The notes: generated by a model from the letters alone, not told the origin. 42,583 nt of DNA from an uncultured Bacilli bacterium (GCA_947624175.1 CANQJD010000006.1:1-42583); one strand, 5' to 3'. Shown: positions 1 to 8,080, counted from the stretch's first letter. Translations and numbers: made by a program.

Positions 1-42
1 TAAGTTTTAAATTAAAAATGCAAGAATTTAGATTAGTAAAAT

Positions 43-70
43 AAAGTCCTTTTTGAAGGATTTTTCTTTT
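43..70 (+). terminator. Intrinsic terminator of the gene left of the window
   Basis: A stem TCCTT/AAGGA with a TTTG loop, extended by A-T pairs at its base, is followed by a T-rich run. It probably ends a gene lying before the window and separates it from purB. Confidence 0.6.
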
Positions 71-112
71 GTTTTTTTGAGATTTAATGTATAATTTAAA
101 GAGAGGTATTAT

Positions 113-1462
113 ATGAATGATTTAGAAATTAAAGCTATGGAACTTTGTCCTTTAGATGGAAGATATAATGATATTAAGGAATTACTAGCTCCTTATTTTT
201 CAGAATATGCTTACATTAAGTATCGAACCTTAGTTGAAGTTAAATGGTTAGTTTATTTAATTAAAAAAGAAATTGCTCCTTTAGTTAAAGAAAATGAAAT
301 AAATTCTATTTTAGATATTACAAATAATTTTAATCTCGATTCATACAAAAAAGTTAAAGAAGAAGAAAAAATTACTAATCATGATGTTAAAGCTATTGAA
401 TATTTTATTGATAAAGAATTAGAAAAAATGAGATTAGAAAATTTAATATCATTTGTTCATTTTGGATTAACATCAGAAGATATTAATAATACGGCCTATG
501 CTTTAATGATGAAAGATTTTTTAGAAAAGATATATTATCCTAAAATAAAGGAATTTACTAATTATTTAAAGAAATTAAGTAGTAAATATAAAAATATTCC
601 AATGTTAGCTCATACACATGGTCAACCTGCAACTCCAACTACGGTTGGGAAGGAGTTTAAGGTTTATTTATATCGAATAGAGGAAGAAATAAAGAAATTA
701 AAAAATATTAAAATCAAAGCCAAATTTAATGGAGCAACTGGTAATTATAGTGCTATTTCCGTTTGTTATCCAAATTTAGATGTTATTAAATTATCAAAAG
801 ACTTTATAGAAGAATTAAATCTTAATTTTAATCCTTTAACAACTCAAATAGAAAGTCATGATTATTTAGTTTCAATTTTAGATAATATAAGACATATTAA
901 TAATATTATTCTAGATTTAGACCTTGATATGTGGCTATATATTAGTATGGGTTATTTTAAATTAGAAGTTATTAAAAATGAAGTAGGTAGTAGTACTATG
1001 CCTCATAAAGTAAATCCGATTAATTTTGAGAATAGTGAAGCTAATTTAGAAATTGCAAATGGCTTACTAGTTACGTTATCAAATAAATTACCAAGGTCAA
1101 GAATGCAAAGAGATTTATCTGATTCTTCTAGTTTAAGAAATTTAGGTATTTCTTTTGGTTATTCTATGCAAGGTGTGAAAGAAACTTTAAAAGGTTTAAA
1201 GAAAGTTACAGTTAATCTTGAAAAAATAAATGAAGATTTAGAAAATAACTATGAAGTTTTAGCCGAAGCTATTCAAACGATGTTAAGAAAATATGGAACA
1301 ATCGATGCTTATAGTAAATTAAAAGATTTAACAAGAGGTAAAAAGATTACTAAAGAGATTATTCAAGAGTTTGTTTCTAATTTAGATATAAGTCTAGAAG
1401 ATAAAAAAATATTACTTAATCTAACTCCTAAAACTTATATAGGTAAATCAAATAAGTTATAA
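113..1462 (+). CDS. purB: Adenylosuccinate lyase
   Basis: Fumarase/aspartase-superfamily enzyme of 449 aa. It acts twice in purine synthesis: cleavage of SAICAR to AICAR and of adenylosuccinate to AMP, releasing fumarate, in the cytosol. The superfamily signature GSSTMPHKVNP lies at about residues 292-302, and an early PLDGRY segment plus TSEDINN and HTHGQPATPTT blocks match the longer, E. coli-like PurB type rather than the shorter Bacillus type. Length fits the family. A GAGAGG ribosome site lies 6 bases before ATG and a TATAAT -10 box at 90-95; no good -35 is seen. No other pur gene is adjacent, so it is a stand-alone locus here. It converges with the regulator that follows. Confidence 0.93.
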   Translation: MNDLEIKAMELCPLDGRYNDIKELLAPYFSEYAYIKYRTLVEVKWLVYLIKKEIAPLVKENEINSILDITNNFNLDSYKKVKEEEKITNHDVKAIEYFIDKELEKMRLENLISFVHFGLTSEDINNTAYALMMKDFLEKIYYPKIKEFTNYLKKLSSKYKNIPMLAHTHGQPATPTTVGKEFKVYLYRIEEEIKKLKNIKIKAKFNGATGNYSAISVCYPNLDVIKLSKDFIEELNLNFNPLTTQIESHDYLVSILDNIRHINNIILDLDLDMWLYISMGYFKLEVIKNEVGSSTMPHKVNPINFENSEANLEIANGLLVTLSNKLPRSRMQRDLSDSSSLRNLGISFGYSMQGVKETLKGLKKVTVNLEKINEDLENNYEVLAEAIQTMLRKYGTIDAYSKLKDLTRGKKITKEIIQEFVSNLDISLEDKKILLNLTPKTYIGKSNKL

Positions 1463-1478
1463 AAAAATAACCCAAAGG

Positions 1479-1937
1479 CTATTTTACTTCTTCTAGTGCT
1501 TTTTCAAGACCACATAATCTATCAACAGAATCATTAAATTCATGAGCTAAACTATAGATAAAGGCCGTTAAAACTAAGGTTTTACCATTTTCATAAGCAC
1601 AGATGGTTGATTGGGAAGTGTTTAAAAGTTTAGCAAAATCTCTTTGAGTTAATTTATTTTGTTTTCTTAAAAATCTAATATTACCACCAATTACAACTTT
1701 ATCAATTTTTCTTGTATAATCATATTTTTCATAGTTATTGACTTTACTTACTCCTAAAATATAATCCATTGATACTTTAAAATATTTACAGAAATTAACC
1801 ATATGCCAAAGAGGGATAATCTCTTCTTGTGTTTCCCATCTAGCATAAGTTGATTTGCTAACACCTAAGATTTTAGCCAAGTCTCTTTGAGTTAAATCTT
1901 TTTTTTGTCTTAATAATATTAATTTTGAAAAATCCAT
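1479..1937 (-). CDS. Two-domain XRE-type HTH regulator
   Basis: 152-aa DNA-binding protein made of two helix-turn-helix domains in tandem (about residues 5-62 and 85-140). Each has the XRE pattern: LTQRDLAKILGVSKSTYARWE in the first and LTQRDFAKLLNTSQSTICAYE in the second. The duplication suggests it may bind a two-part site as a monomer, or four half-sites as a dimer. No ligand or protease domain is present. Start ATG has GGTGATG a few bases upstream. A perfect inverted repeat sits directly upstream and may be its own operator. Its target genes cannot be read from sequence; the divergently placed collagen-like genes are the nearest candidates. Confidence 0.85.
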   Translation of the reverse strand: MDFSKLILLRQKKDLTQRDLAKILGVSKSTYARWETQEEIIPLWHMVNFCKYFKVSMDYILGVSKVNNYEKYDYTRKIDKVVIGGNIRFLRKQNKLTQRDFAKLLNTSQSTICAYENGKTLVLTAFIYSLAHEFNDSVDRLCGLEKALEEVK

Positions 1938-1947
1938 ATTTCATCAC

Positions 1948-1971
1948 CAATATAATTTTCTCATTATATTG
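1948..1971. promoter_or_regulatory. Perfect 9-bp inverted repeat, candidate operator
   Basis: CAATATAAT and ATTATATTG flank a 6-base spacer immediately upstream of the double-HTH gene. On the minus strand it contains a TATAAT -10-like hexamer, so a bound repressor would block that promoter. A further GCAATATAAG half-site occurs near 2013. Autoregulation is inferred. Confidence 0.45.
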
Positions 1972-2141
1972 CTTTTTTTGCCTTTTTTGCCCCCACAATA
2001 CGATTAAAAGAAGCAATATAAGAACTAAATGGTAAAAAATGGTAATAGACTAAAATAAAAAATAACACTTTAAAATTTAAGACATATAGTATAAAGAAAA
2101 TAAAATAGATTTTTTGATTAAAGAAAGGGAAAAGGTGACTA

Positions 2142-2345
2142 ATGAATAATAAATGTCCTTGTCCTAGTAGTATTTATGTAATTGGAAATCCAAACAGTAA
2201 TATGGGACCAACTGGACCAACCGGACCTCAAGGTGAAATAGGAGAGACTCCAACTTTTGAAATTGGACAAGTTGTAACTGGTGTTCCTGGTAGTCAAGCG
2301 ATGGTTTTTATAAGACCAATTAATAATTTAGATAAATCTATTTAA
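2142..2345 (+). CDS. Collagen-like surface protein, first of three split cistrons
   Basis: 67-aa protein with a Cys-rich start (NNKCPCPSS), a short Gly-X-Y run (GPTGPTGPQGEIGE) and then a beta-type segment, FEIGQVVTGVPGSQAMVFI. Collagen-like proteins with this leader and this TIGTVTTGxPG segment occur in exosporium/surface proteins of Bacillota. Here the chain stops in the middle of the module, and the continuation (a Y-x-L-x-F-V-I-P segment) begins the next cistron in another frame. Ribosome site AAAAGGTG lies before ATG. It may be a genuine short cistron or one piece of an ancestral single gene. Confidence 0.7.
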   Translation: MNNKCPCPSSIYVIGNPNSNMGPTGPTGPQGEIGETPTFEIGQVVTGVPGSQAMVFIRPINNLDKSI

Positions 2346-2362
2346 AGAGAGGAGAAATTTAT

Positions 2363-2548
2363 ATGAATCCAAGTGGATATGTATTAGACTTTGTAATTCC
2401 AGCAGGAGCAACGGGACCTCAAGGAGCAATTGGTCCAACCGGTGCAACAGGAGCAACGGGACCAGCCCCAACTTTAACGATTGGAACTGTAACAACCGGA
2501 GCACCTGGTACTAATGCATCTGTTACGATAACTCCAACTGTTGGATAG
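2363..2548 (+). CDS. Collagen-like surface protein, second split cistron
   Basis: 61 aa. It opens with YVLDFVIPAG, carries Gly-X-Y triplets (GATGPQGAIGPTGATGATGP) and ends with LTIGTVTTGAPGTNASVTIT, so it contains the second half of one beta module, a collagen segment and the first half of the next. A good AGAGGAG ribosome site precedes the ATG, 17 bases after the previous stop, which argues for active translation rather than random decay. The reading frame differs from both neighbours. Confidence 0.65.
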   Translation: MNPSGYVLDFVIPAGATGPQGAIGPTGATGATGPAPTLTIGTVTTGAPGTNASVTITPTVG

Positions 2549-2556
2549 GAGAAAAG

Positions 2557-3045
2557 ATGAATACAAATTATGCTTTAAATTTTGTTATACCTCAAGGTCC
2601 AACGGGACCTCAAGGACCTGCCGGTGGACTTTCGGCTTATGGTGGCAGGTTTAACAATTCAGCAAGTACCCTAAATTTAGGAATTTTAACCCAAACTCAA
2701 ATTCCACTTCCAACAACACTACCTAATTCTAATACTAGTTATGCAACTTCTAATAGTATTACCATTAATCAAACAGGGGTTTATGAAATAAATTATTTTT
2801 TAAATGTTTCCGTTGCTATTGGAACTACTTTAACGTTAGCAATTCGAAATAATGGTACGAATATTCCATCAACGGTTGTATCACGATTATTATCAGTTGG
2901 AACTAGTTCCGTTTATAGTGGTAGTACCATCGTTAGCCTAAATTCTGGAAGTGTCATTGATATGGCTATTTCAGCTTTAGTAGCTGTTGGAGTTAATTTA
3001 AGTAGTGGAGTAAATGCTAGTTTAACTGTTAAAAGAATAAATTAA
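2557..3045 (+). CDS. Collagen-like protein with C-terminal BclA-like domain
   Basis: 162 aa. Residues 1-25 repeat the module start (YALNFVIPQG) followed by GPTGPQGPAG; the rest (about residues 30-162) is a Ser/Thr/Asn-rich beta domain with ITINQTGVYEINYFLNV and ending LTVKRIN. This is the layout of the trimeric TNF/C1q-like C-terminal domain of BclA-type spore-surface glycoproteins. TAGGAG provides a ribosome site overlapping the stop of the preceding cistron, so translation is probably coupled. No signal peptide or sortase motif is seen; how it reaches the surface is unclear. Confidence 0.75.
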   Translation: MNTNYALNFVIPQGPTGPQGPAGGLSAYGGRFNNSASTLNLGILTQTQIPLPTTLPNSNTSYATSNSITINQTGVYEINYFLNVSVAIGTTLTLAIRNNGTNIPSTVVSRLLSVGTSSVYSGSTIVSLNSGSVIDMAISALVAVGVNLSSGVNASLTVKRIN

Positions 3046-3069
3046 AAAATCGCTTTCGAGCGATTTTAA
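3046..3069. terminator. Bidirectional terminator between convergent genes
   Basis: Stem AAAATCGCT/AGCGATTTT closed by a TTCG loop, with A's before and T's after, so it can act on both strands. It ends the collagen-like cistrons and the opposing secreted-hydrolase operon. Confidence 0.85.
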
Positions 3070-4215
3070 TTAAACACTTTGAGCATAAAAGTTATCCATA
3101 TTATAACCTGTAAAATCATTTGATTTTAAAGAATTATAACTAACTTTTTGAAGTCTAATACCATCTGGATAGCCACCTGTATCATAATGACTAGCATCAG
3201 CAACAACGATATTACCATCATTACCATTTATATTATTTTCAATAACCATAGCAACGTGACTTGAATTATAAATGATATCACCAGGTTGTAAATTATCATA
3301 ACTAGTTTTAACCCCTTGATTTCTTAGGGTTTTAGTAGAAGCATTATTAAAAGTACTATCTGATGATTCATTTAAAGCCCAACTTAGATAAGAAGCACAG
3401 TCCGCACCATGATTAATCAAAGTATTAGTATCATAAGGTTTTGAAACACTGTTAAAGAAATTAGTACTTAATTCATAATTCGATTTAATTCCTTTATCTA
3501 ATCCTAATTCAATAACAGTTAAAGCCGAAATAACAGCTCTTTCTCTTGGAGTAGCTCCTACAAATCTAGCTTTGATAATATTATCAATTTCTTCAGCTGT
3601 ATAACCACATTTAGCTAAAGTACTAGTTTTTAATCCATAAGAATTATTCTTAAATCCACCTAACCATTCTGAAGTAGCTTTTGCTAATAATTCTTGATAA
3701 GTAACACTCGAATAAGCTTTTAAACCTGAAACACTAGAAATAGCAGTACTAGCTTTTTTAGTATAATCTTTATAAGAAAAATCAATGGTTGGTTTAATTA
3801 AATTAGTAACATTAGTAATTTTGGTAACTTGAGGAAGACTACTTCGAATCTCTTTTTCAAGATTTTTAACTTTTCGATTCCAGGCTTCGACTTTTGAAGT
3901 ATAAGGATTACTTTCGTTTGGATTATTAATATCAGGACTCCAACTACTTTTTTGAGATTCATAACTATTTAAAGTTCTAACACTACTATTATGTTCTTCA
4001 ATTAATTTTAAAGTATTAGCTAAAGCATTAGTTTTATCTATTACTCCTTTTAAATCAGTTAAAGAAGTATTTATATCGCGACTTAACTTGGTCTCAGAAG
4101 CTCCTGTATAAACTACTTTTAAAGTTGTTAAAAGAGTATTTATATTCGTAACATCAGAATTTAAATTCGTACTTTCTTTCGTTAAAGAATTTGCTAAATT
4201 TGTATAATTTGCCAT
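3070..4215 (-). CDS. LXG/WXG-like secreted NlpC/P60-type hydrolase
   Basis: 381 aa. Residues 1-150 are a long helical region with a YTG turn (VVYTGASE) resembling WXG100/LXG targeting domains of type VII secretion cargo; there is no Sec signal peptide. The C-terminal part has NlpC/P60 or CHAP-like peptidase features: Cys273 in HGADCASYLSWAL, His320 in SSHVAMVIE, and a polar HYD near 340. Such enzymes cut peptidoglycan peptides. It is the last gene of a run of small helical proteins separated by about 10 bases each, so it is likely co-transcribed and perhaps co-secreted with them. A role as wall-remodelling enzyme or as antibacterial toxin cannot be distinguished; no immunity gene is obvious. 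Confidence 0.72.
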   Translation of the reverse strand: MANYTNLANSLTKESTNLNSDVTNINTLLTTLKVVYTGASETKLSRDINTSLTDLKGVIDKTNALANTLKLIEEHNSSVRTLNSYESQKSSWSPDINNPNESNPYTSKVEAWNRKVKNLEKEIRSSLPQVTKITNVTNLIKPTIDFSYKDYTKKASTAISSVSGLKAYSSVTYQELLAKATSEWLGGFKNNSYGLKTSTLAKCGYTAEEIDNIIKARFVGATPRERAVISALTVIELGLDKGIKSNYELSTNFFNSVSKPYDTNTLINHGADCASYLSWALNESSDSTFNNASTKTLRNQGVKTSYDNLQPGDIIYNSSHVAMVIENNINGNDGNIVVADASHYDTGGYPDGIRLQKVSYNSLKSNDFTGYNMDNFYAQSV

Positions 4216-4225
4216 AATTCACCTC

Positions 4226-4483
4226 TTAAACATTACTAGCATTTTCAGCTACTTTTTCTAAGAAAGTTTGTAAACTTTCCATAGCTGTATGACTATCAAT
4301 CGTATTATCAATATCTTTAGTAATATTAGTAATAAAAGCTTTTGATGATAAAGATTCATAGGCATTAGGAAGAGAATTAACTAAAGTTTTAAATTCATTT
4401 AAATTAGTAATAGCTGTCTCATTATCAGAATAGATTCTTTGAGCCCAACTATTTAATAAAGATTTATTAATTTTAGTATCCAT
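4226..4483 (-). CDS. Small helical WXG100-like protein
   Basis: 85 aa, predicted all-helical, with a central loop between two helices (LPNAYESLSSKAF) but no canonical WXG. The size, lack of signal peptide and position among similar genes fit an ESAT-6-like or LXG-associated helper that pairs with the N-terminal helices of the neighbouring hydrolase. The family assignment rests on context and size; sequence identity to a known family was not recognised. Confidence 0.6.
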   Translation of the reverse strand: MDTKINKSLLNSWAQRIYSDNETAITNLNEFKTLVNSLPNAYESLSSKAFITNITKDIDNTIDSHTAMESLQTFLEKVAENASNV

Positions 4484-4492
4484 AAATGCCTC

Positions 4493-4777
4493 CTAACTAT
4501 ATGTTTCTTCTAATATTTCCATAACACTATTTTTCTTTTTTAAATAAGCTATATGAGCTTCTAATTTTACTGTAGCATTATTAAAATAAGTTAAATATTC
4601 TTCACATTTCGAAATGAATGGTGATTTAACCATATCTTGAACCCATTCATTTGAACTCTCAATTGTACTTTTTAAAGTTTTAATACTTTCGATAGCAGTA
4701 TTATATTCATCAAGTTTAGCCTCTAAAGTACTAATTAAACTAGTAAGTGCCGTTGAATCATAATTATAAGAATCCAT
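4493..4777 (-). CDS. Small helical WXG100-like protein
   Basis: 94 aa. Two long amphipathic helices flank a turn with SSNEWVQDMV; the Trp is present but the glycine of WXG is not. Encoded 9 bases before the next gene and 7 bases after the previous one, so translation is probably coupled. It is likely a secreted or chaperone-like partner within the type VII-like cluster. The exact partner is unknown. Confidence 0.6.
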   Translation of the reverse strand: MDSYNYDSTALTSLISTLEAKLDEYNTAIESIKTLKSTIESSNEWVQDMVKSPFISKCEEYLTYFNNATVKLEAHIAYLKKKNSVMEILEETYS

Positions 4778-4784
4778 AATCGAC

Positions 4785-5069
4785 CTACTGATTCAAAGCA
4801 CTATTAGCAGTTGCATCAATTTGATTTGCAAAAGCTGTAATTTGATTATAAATTGGTTCAAAATTAGTTTTAATTATTTCAAGTTGTTCCTTTAATTCTT
4901 GAGATTTACTAGTTCCTTGATAAAGATTAGTTCCTTCATCATCAATTTCATTCATTGCTTTTGACATAACATCAAGAATTTCTTGAACTCTATTTGCATA
5001 AGTTCTTATATTCATAGCTTTTGATTTAGCTTCATTAGCATCTATTTTTAAATTACCTATTGTACTCAT
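4785..5069 (-). CDS. WXG100-family protein with YQG turn
   Basis: 94 aa, the standard size for ESAT-6/WXG100 proteins. The central turn reads NLYQGTSKSQEL, with Tyr in place of Trp, followed by the typical E-x-L helix start; helix one is residues 8-43 and helix two 50-90. WXG100 proteins are dimeric helical hairpins exported by type VII systems. No EssC/YukB-type ATPase lies in the window, so the secretion machine would have to be elsewhere. Confidence 0.72.
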   Translation of the reverse strand: MSTIGNLKIDANEAKSKAMNIRTYANRVQEILDVMSKAMNEIDDEGTNLYQGTSKSQELKEQLEIIKTNFEPIYNQITAFANQIDATANSALNQ

Positions 5070-5078
5070 TATATCCTC

Positions 5079-5393
5079 CTATTCTCCTAAATAAGTATCA
5101 TTTTTAATTTGATTCATTAATTCTTCTTCATCACTATCGATTTTATTAGCTCGTTTTGTAATTAAGTCTATACATTCATCAATGATTGTCTTATTTTCAA
5201 TGAAATATTTTTTCTTATCTTGAAAAGATGATAAAAATTCATCAGCTAATCCTCCAGTGAATCCACTTCCAACAAAACCTTCTACTTCTTGAAATAATTT
5301 GGTAATATTATCATAATAAGTATCATTATTACCACTAATTTTATTCGCCCATTCCCTCATTTGTTCAGTATTATAACTTACAATATTTGACAT
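5079..5393 (-). CDS. WXG100-family protein with FTG turn
   Basis: 104 aa. I place the start at the ATG at 5391-5393 because AAAGGAGGA lies 7 bases upstream; an upstream TTG would put that ribosome site inside the coding region. The turn VGSGFTGGLADEF resembles the W-x-G turn, with Phe for Trp, between two helices. The acidic C-terminus (DSDEEEL, NDTYLGE) resembles the tails that often carry type VII export signals. It is the first of five closely packed genes. Confidence 0.7.
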   Translation of the reverse strand: MSNIVSYNTEQMREWANKISGNNDTYYDNITKLFQEVEGFVGSGFTGGLADEFLSSFQDKKKYFIENKTIIDECIDLITKRANKIDSDEEELMNQIKNDTYLGE

Positions 5394-5479
5394 TTTTAAT
5401 TCCTCCTTTGCCAATTTTATTTTATCATTATTTTTTATTATCTTTCAATCTTTTAATAAAAAGTATACATAACTTTACA

Positions 5480-6373
5480 TTATTTTATATAATTAAAATA
5501 GTTACCTTTATTTTTAATTTCACTAATTGAATTTAACCAATTTGGATGAATAGTTGTAAGGGGAGTTTTAAAGGTATCAGGATTAACCACAAAGTTAATC
5601 GTTGGGGTAGTAAGATTTTCTTCAATATTACCAATTATACACTTTAAAACAGTTCCATCATTATGAGTAATATCAATTAGATCTCCAACCATTCCAAAAT
5701 CTTTTGAAGTACTAATAATATATCTATCTTGAAAAGTTGCTAATCCTTCTTGATTAAATGCTTGACTATTAACAATTGTTAAAGTATTTGGATTAGTAAT
5801 ATTTGGATTAGTAATATTCAAAGAAACAGTATTATAAGTTAAATTATTATTTACAGGAATTGTTGTTCCTTGAACATTACCTAAATAATTTTCAAGAGCA
5901 CTAGAATTATTATTAGTATCAGTATTTGAAGAAGTATCACCTAAAACTACAAAAGAACTTTCACTACTATGACTACCACTATTATCACTTGATTTACTTT
6001 CAGATTCTTGATTCGTTTCATTAGTCTCACTTACGATTCCTAAATATTTTTCATTATATAAATTTTCTAGGTTAGTAGGTTTAGCTTCAGCATCATAATC
6101 ATCAACATTAAATTGATTAATATAATCGGCATAATTAAAAAGATTCGTTTCAGCATTAGTAATATTCTTTAAAATACTTTCTAAATTACTTTTTAAAGTG
6201 TTAGCAATATCTCCTATATTAGCATTAAAACCATCATTTCTATAGTTCTCAATACTACTAAAAACGGAATTAATACTTGTAATATTCGTTTTTAAGGAAG
6301 ATTCAATTTTACTTTTTAAATCTAAAACTGTATTATTAAAAGTATTAATGTTATTAATTTTAACAGTTGCCAT
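5480..6373 (-). CDS. LXG-like helical protein with C-terminal barrel-like domain
   Basis: 297 aa in three parts: an N-terminal helical segment (1-110) of LXG/WXG type, a low-complexity linker rich in Ser/Asn/Thr/Glu (115-165), and a C-terminal domain containing DRYIISTSKDFGMVGDLIDI, then NDGTVLKCIIGNI and INFVVNPDTF. That last pattern (G-x-x-G-D-x-x-D, then N/D-G-T-x-L-x-C-x-x-G, then x-F-x-V-N) resembles the barrel domain often seen in clostridial wall-active proteins, but this is a judgement from pattern only. No catalytic residues could be assigned. It has its own promoter just upstream. Confidence 0.55.
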   Translation of the reverse strand: MATVKINNINTFNNTVLDLKSKIESSLKTNITSINSVFSSIENYRNDGFNANIGDIANTLKSNLESILKNITNAETNLFNYADYINQFNVDDYDAEAKPTNLENLYNEKYLGIVSETNETNQESESKSSDNSGSHSSESSFVVLGDTSSNTDTNNNSSALENYLGNVQGTTIPVNNNLTYNTVSLNITNPNITNPNTLTIVNSQAFNQEGLATFQDRYIISTSKDFGMVGDLIDITHNDGTVLKCIIGNIEENLTTPTINFVVNPDTFKTPLTTIHPNWLNSISEIKNKGNYFNYIK

Positions 6374-6400
6374 ATTTTACCTCCATATCTTTATATATCT

Positions 6401-6429
6401 ATCTTATTAAAAAATAAGGAATAAGTCAA
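6401..6429 (-). promoter_or_regulatory. Sigma-A-type promoter of the LXG-like cluster
   Basis: On the minus strand: TTGACT, 17-base spacer, TAAGAT, ending about 28 bases before the 297-aa gene. It suggests this cluster is transcribed separately from the upstream 462-aa gene. Confidence 0.65.
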
Positions 6430-6455
6430 TTAATTTGACATGAATTTAATAAAAA

Positions 6456-7844
6456 TTATCTACTCTTAGACATCTCTATACCATATTCTTGTAAAGTATT
6501 ATTTATATAAGTTAAAACATCAACATTTACTATAGCTTTTATTTGTTCACTTGTAACTTGTCTTTTTAAATTATCTCTAGCACTATTAGTATTAGTAAAA
6601 TAATTATAAATACCATCCATTGCTATCTTAACTGCATAGGTAACTTGTTCTAAACCATATTTTTTATAAGTTTCTAAAATAGCTTTATCAAGAGTTTCTT
6701 TAGGATTATCTTGTTCTTTAACTCCATATATAGTTTCCTTGACAAACATTTCCATCGATTTACCATTTAAAATATTTTTAAGTTTAGTAGGGGACATACT
6801 TCTTGTAAATCTACCTCTTAAATCATTATCTCTTGTAATTCTTATTAAATTTCCAGTATTCATAAAAATATCTAAATTAGTAATAGTTGTTTCAAGCCCA
6901 TATTTTCTACCCATTACTAAAATACATTCTTTAACTAATAAGATATCTTGTTGTTCTATATTAACTTTATTTAAATTATTAAAACTATTAATTCTTTTAT
7001 CAAGTAAGTCCTTATCATTACAAAAATCAACCATTTGAAAATAATTTTCTAAAGTATCATTTTTTAAAGACTCAATTATAACCTTGGTTATCTCTTGATA
7101 GTTGTTTAATTGTTCTTCTTTTAATTCAGTATAGTTTTTATTCTTAAATCTTCTAAAAAATAAATCAATATTTTGTTTATTAATAAATACTTGATTATAA
7201 ATATTATTAAGATAATTATAAAAATTCCTACTAGATACTTCTTTTCCTTCCTTTTTACTATCTGTAATATACCAATATAAATAACTTGATACGACTTGAT
7301 TAAAACTCATATCTCGATCAAGAGCTAAATTAATTTTCCCGTCATGAAAACCAATTGGAAAAGAGTCTTGCAAGCTATCTTTAATTCTTGGAGTTCTATC
7401 AATAAAATTTTTAATTCTTAAATAATCTTTTTTAGAATAAACTCGAATAACAATATCGTCAAGTCTAATATCAGAACCTATTTTAGACATATGTTTTATA
7501 TTATTAAGACTTAAATATTCAAATAATATTCTTGCAACTTCAAAAATATCTTTACTATTGATATGTAAATAGATTTTTATTTCATCATTTAATTCGGGAT
7601 TACTTGGATAATTTACAAACTGACAAAAGTATTGCCAATGAGGACTATTAAATACTTTAATATTTGGTTTATCTTTAAAATAATCAATCCATTTTGGAAA
7701 TAGACCATAAACATCAAATTGTTTTTCTTCTTTAGAAATATTATATTGGGTTAAAAAATAATAAATACTATCACTTGTTTTATAAGTATCATCTCCATAA
7801 TAAAGAGCTAATTCTTTTAAAAGTTTATCAATCTTTTCATTCAT
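6456..7844 (-). CDS. Unassigned 462-aa protein upstream of the secreted-protein cluster
   Basis: I chose the ATG at 7842-7844 because GGTGAT lies 6 bases before it; an in-frame ATG at 7856 has no ribosome site. The protein is soluble and rich in Lys/Asn/Ile. A central block (about 85-200) reads KIYLHINSKD, then RLDDIVIRVYSKKDYLR, then DRDMSFNQVVSSYLYWY. This order (Y-x-H, R-x-D-x-I-V-I, late S-F) faintly resembles HopA1-type domains, but I would not assign function. The rest is helical. It overlaps the 40-aa peptide gene by 8 bases, so the two are translationally coupled. Confidence 0.6.
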   Translation of the reverse strand: MNEKIDKLLKELALYYGDDTYKTSDSIYYFLTQYNISKEEKQFDVYGLFPKWIDYFKDKPNIKVFNSPHWQYFCQFVNYPSNPELNDEIKIYLHINSKDIFEVARILFEYLSLNNIKHMSKIGSDIRLDDIVIRVYSKKDYLRIKNFIDRTPRIKDSLQDSFPIGFHDGKINLALDRDMSFNQVVSSYLYWYITDSKKEGKEVSSRNFYNYLNNIYNQVFINKQNIDLFFRRFKNKNYTELKEEQLNNYQEITKVIIESLKNDTLENYFQMVDFCNDKDLLDKRINSFNNLNKVNIEQQDILLVKECILVMGRKYGLETTITNLDIFMNTGNLIRITRDNDLRGRFTRSMSPTKLKNILNGKSMEMFVKETIYGVKEQDNPKETLDKAILETYKKYGLEQVTYAVKIAMDGIYNYFTNTNSARDNLKRQVTSEQIKAIVNVDVLTYINNTLQEYGIEMSKSR

Positions 7845-7959
7845 TACTATCACCATTTTGTAATATTTCAGTTAAATCAAGAGTATCTTCTAAATTATCA
7901 TTAACTTCAAAATATTCAGGATTTATTTCATTATCATTTAAAACATTATCTTTATTCAT
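7837..7959 (-). CDS. 40-aa acidic peptide coupled to the 462-aa gene
   Basis: A strong AAAGGAGGAG ribosome site precedes ATG at 7957-7959. The 40-residue product begins MNKDNVLNDNEINPEYFEVN and ends TEILQNGDSNE; it is strongly acidic, with no Cys, signal peptide or membrane segment. Its TGA stop overlaps the next start (ATGAATGA), a classic coupling arrangement. It may be a small partner of the 462-aa protein, or a precursor-type peptide for it; there is no direct evidence for either. Confidence 0.6.
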   Translation of the reverse strand: MNKDNVLNDNEINPEYFEVNDNLEDTLDLTEILQNGDSNE

Positions 7960-8050
7960 AATAAGCTCCTCCTTTAATATAATTATACCAAAGAGAGTTA
8001 GAAAATAAAAAGAAAAAAACTAAACGAATGTCTAGTTATGTCAAATAATT

Positions 8051-8080
8051 AAAAATAAAAAAATCTAGTTAAAACTAGAT
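8051..8080 (-). terminator. Terminator of tRNA-Trp
   Basis: Stem ATCTAGT/ACTAGAT with loop TAAA, followed on the minus strand by a T-rich run. It lies 14 bases beyond the tRNA 3' end. Confidence 0.8.

Noticed and set aside
2142-3045. Simple frameshifted pseudogene of one collagen-like gene
   Set aside because: Each piece has its own well-spaced ribosome site and both breaks fall at the same module position. Not excluded, but less likely.
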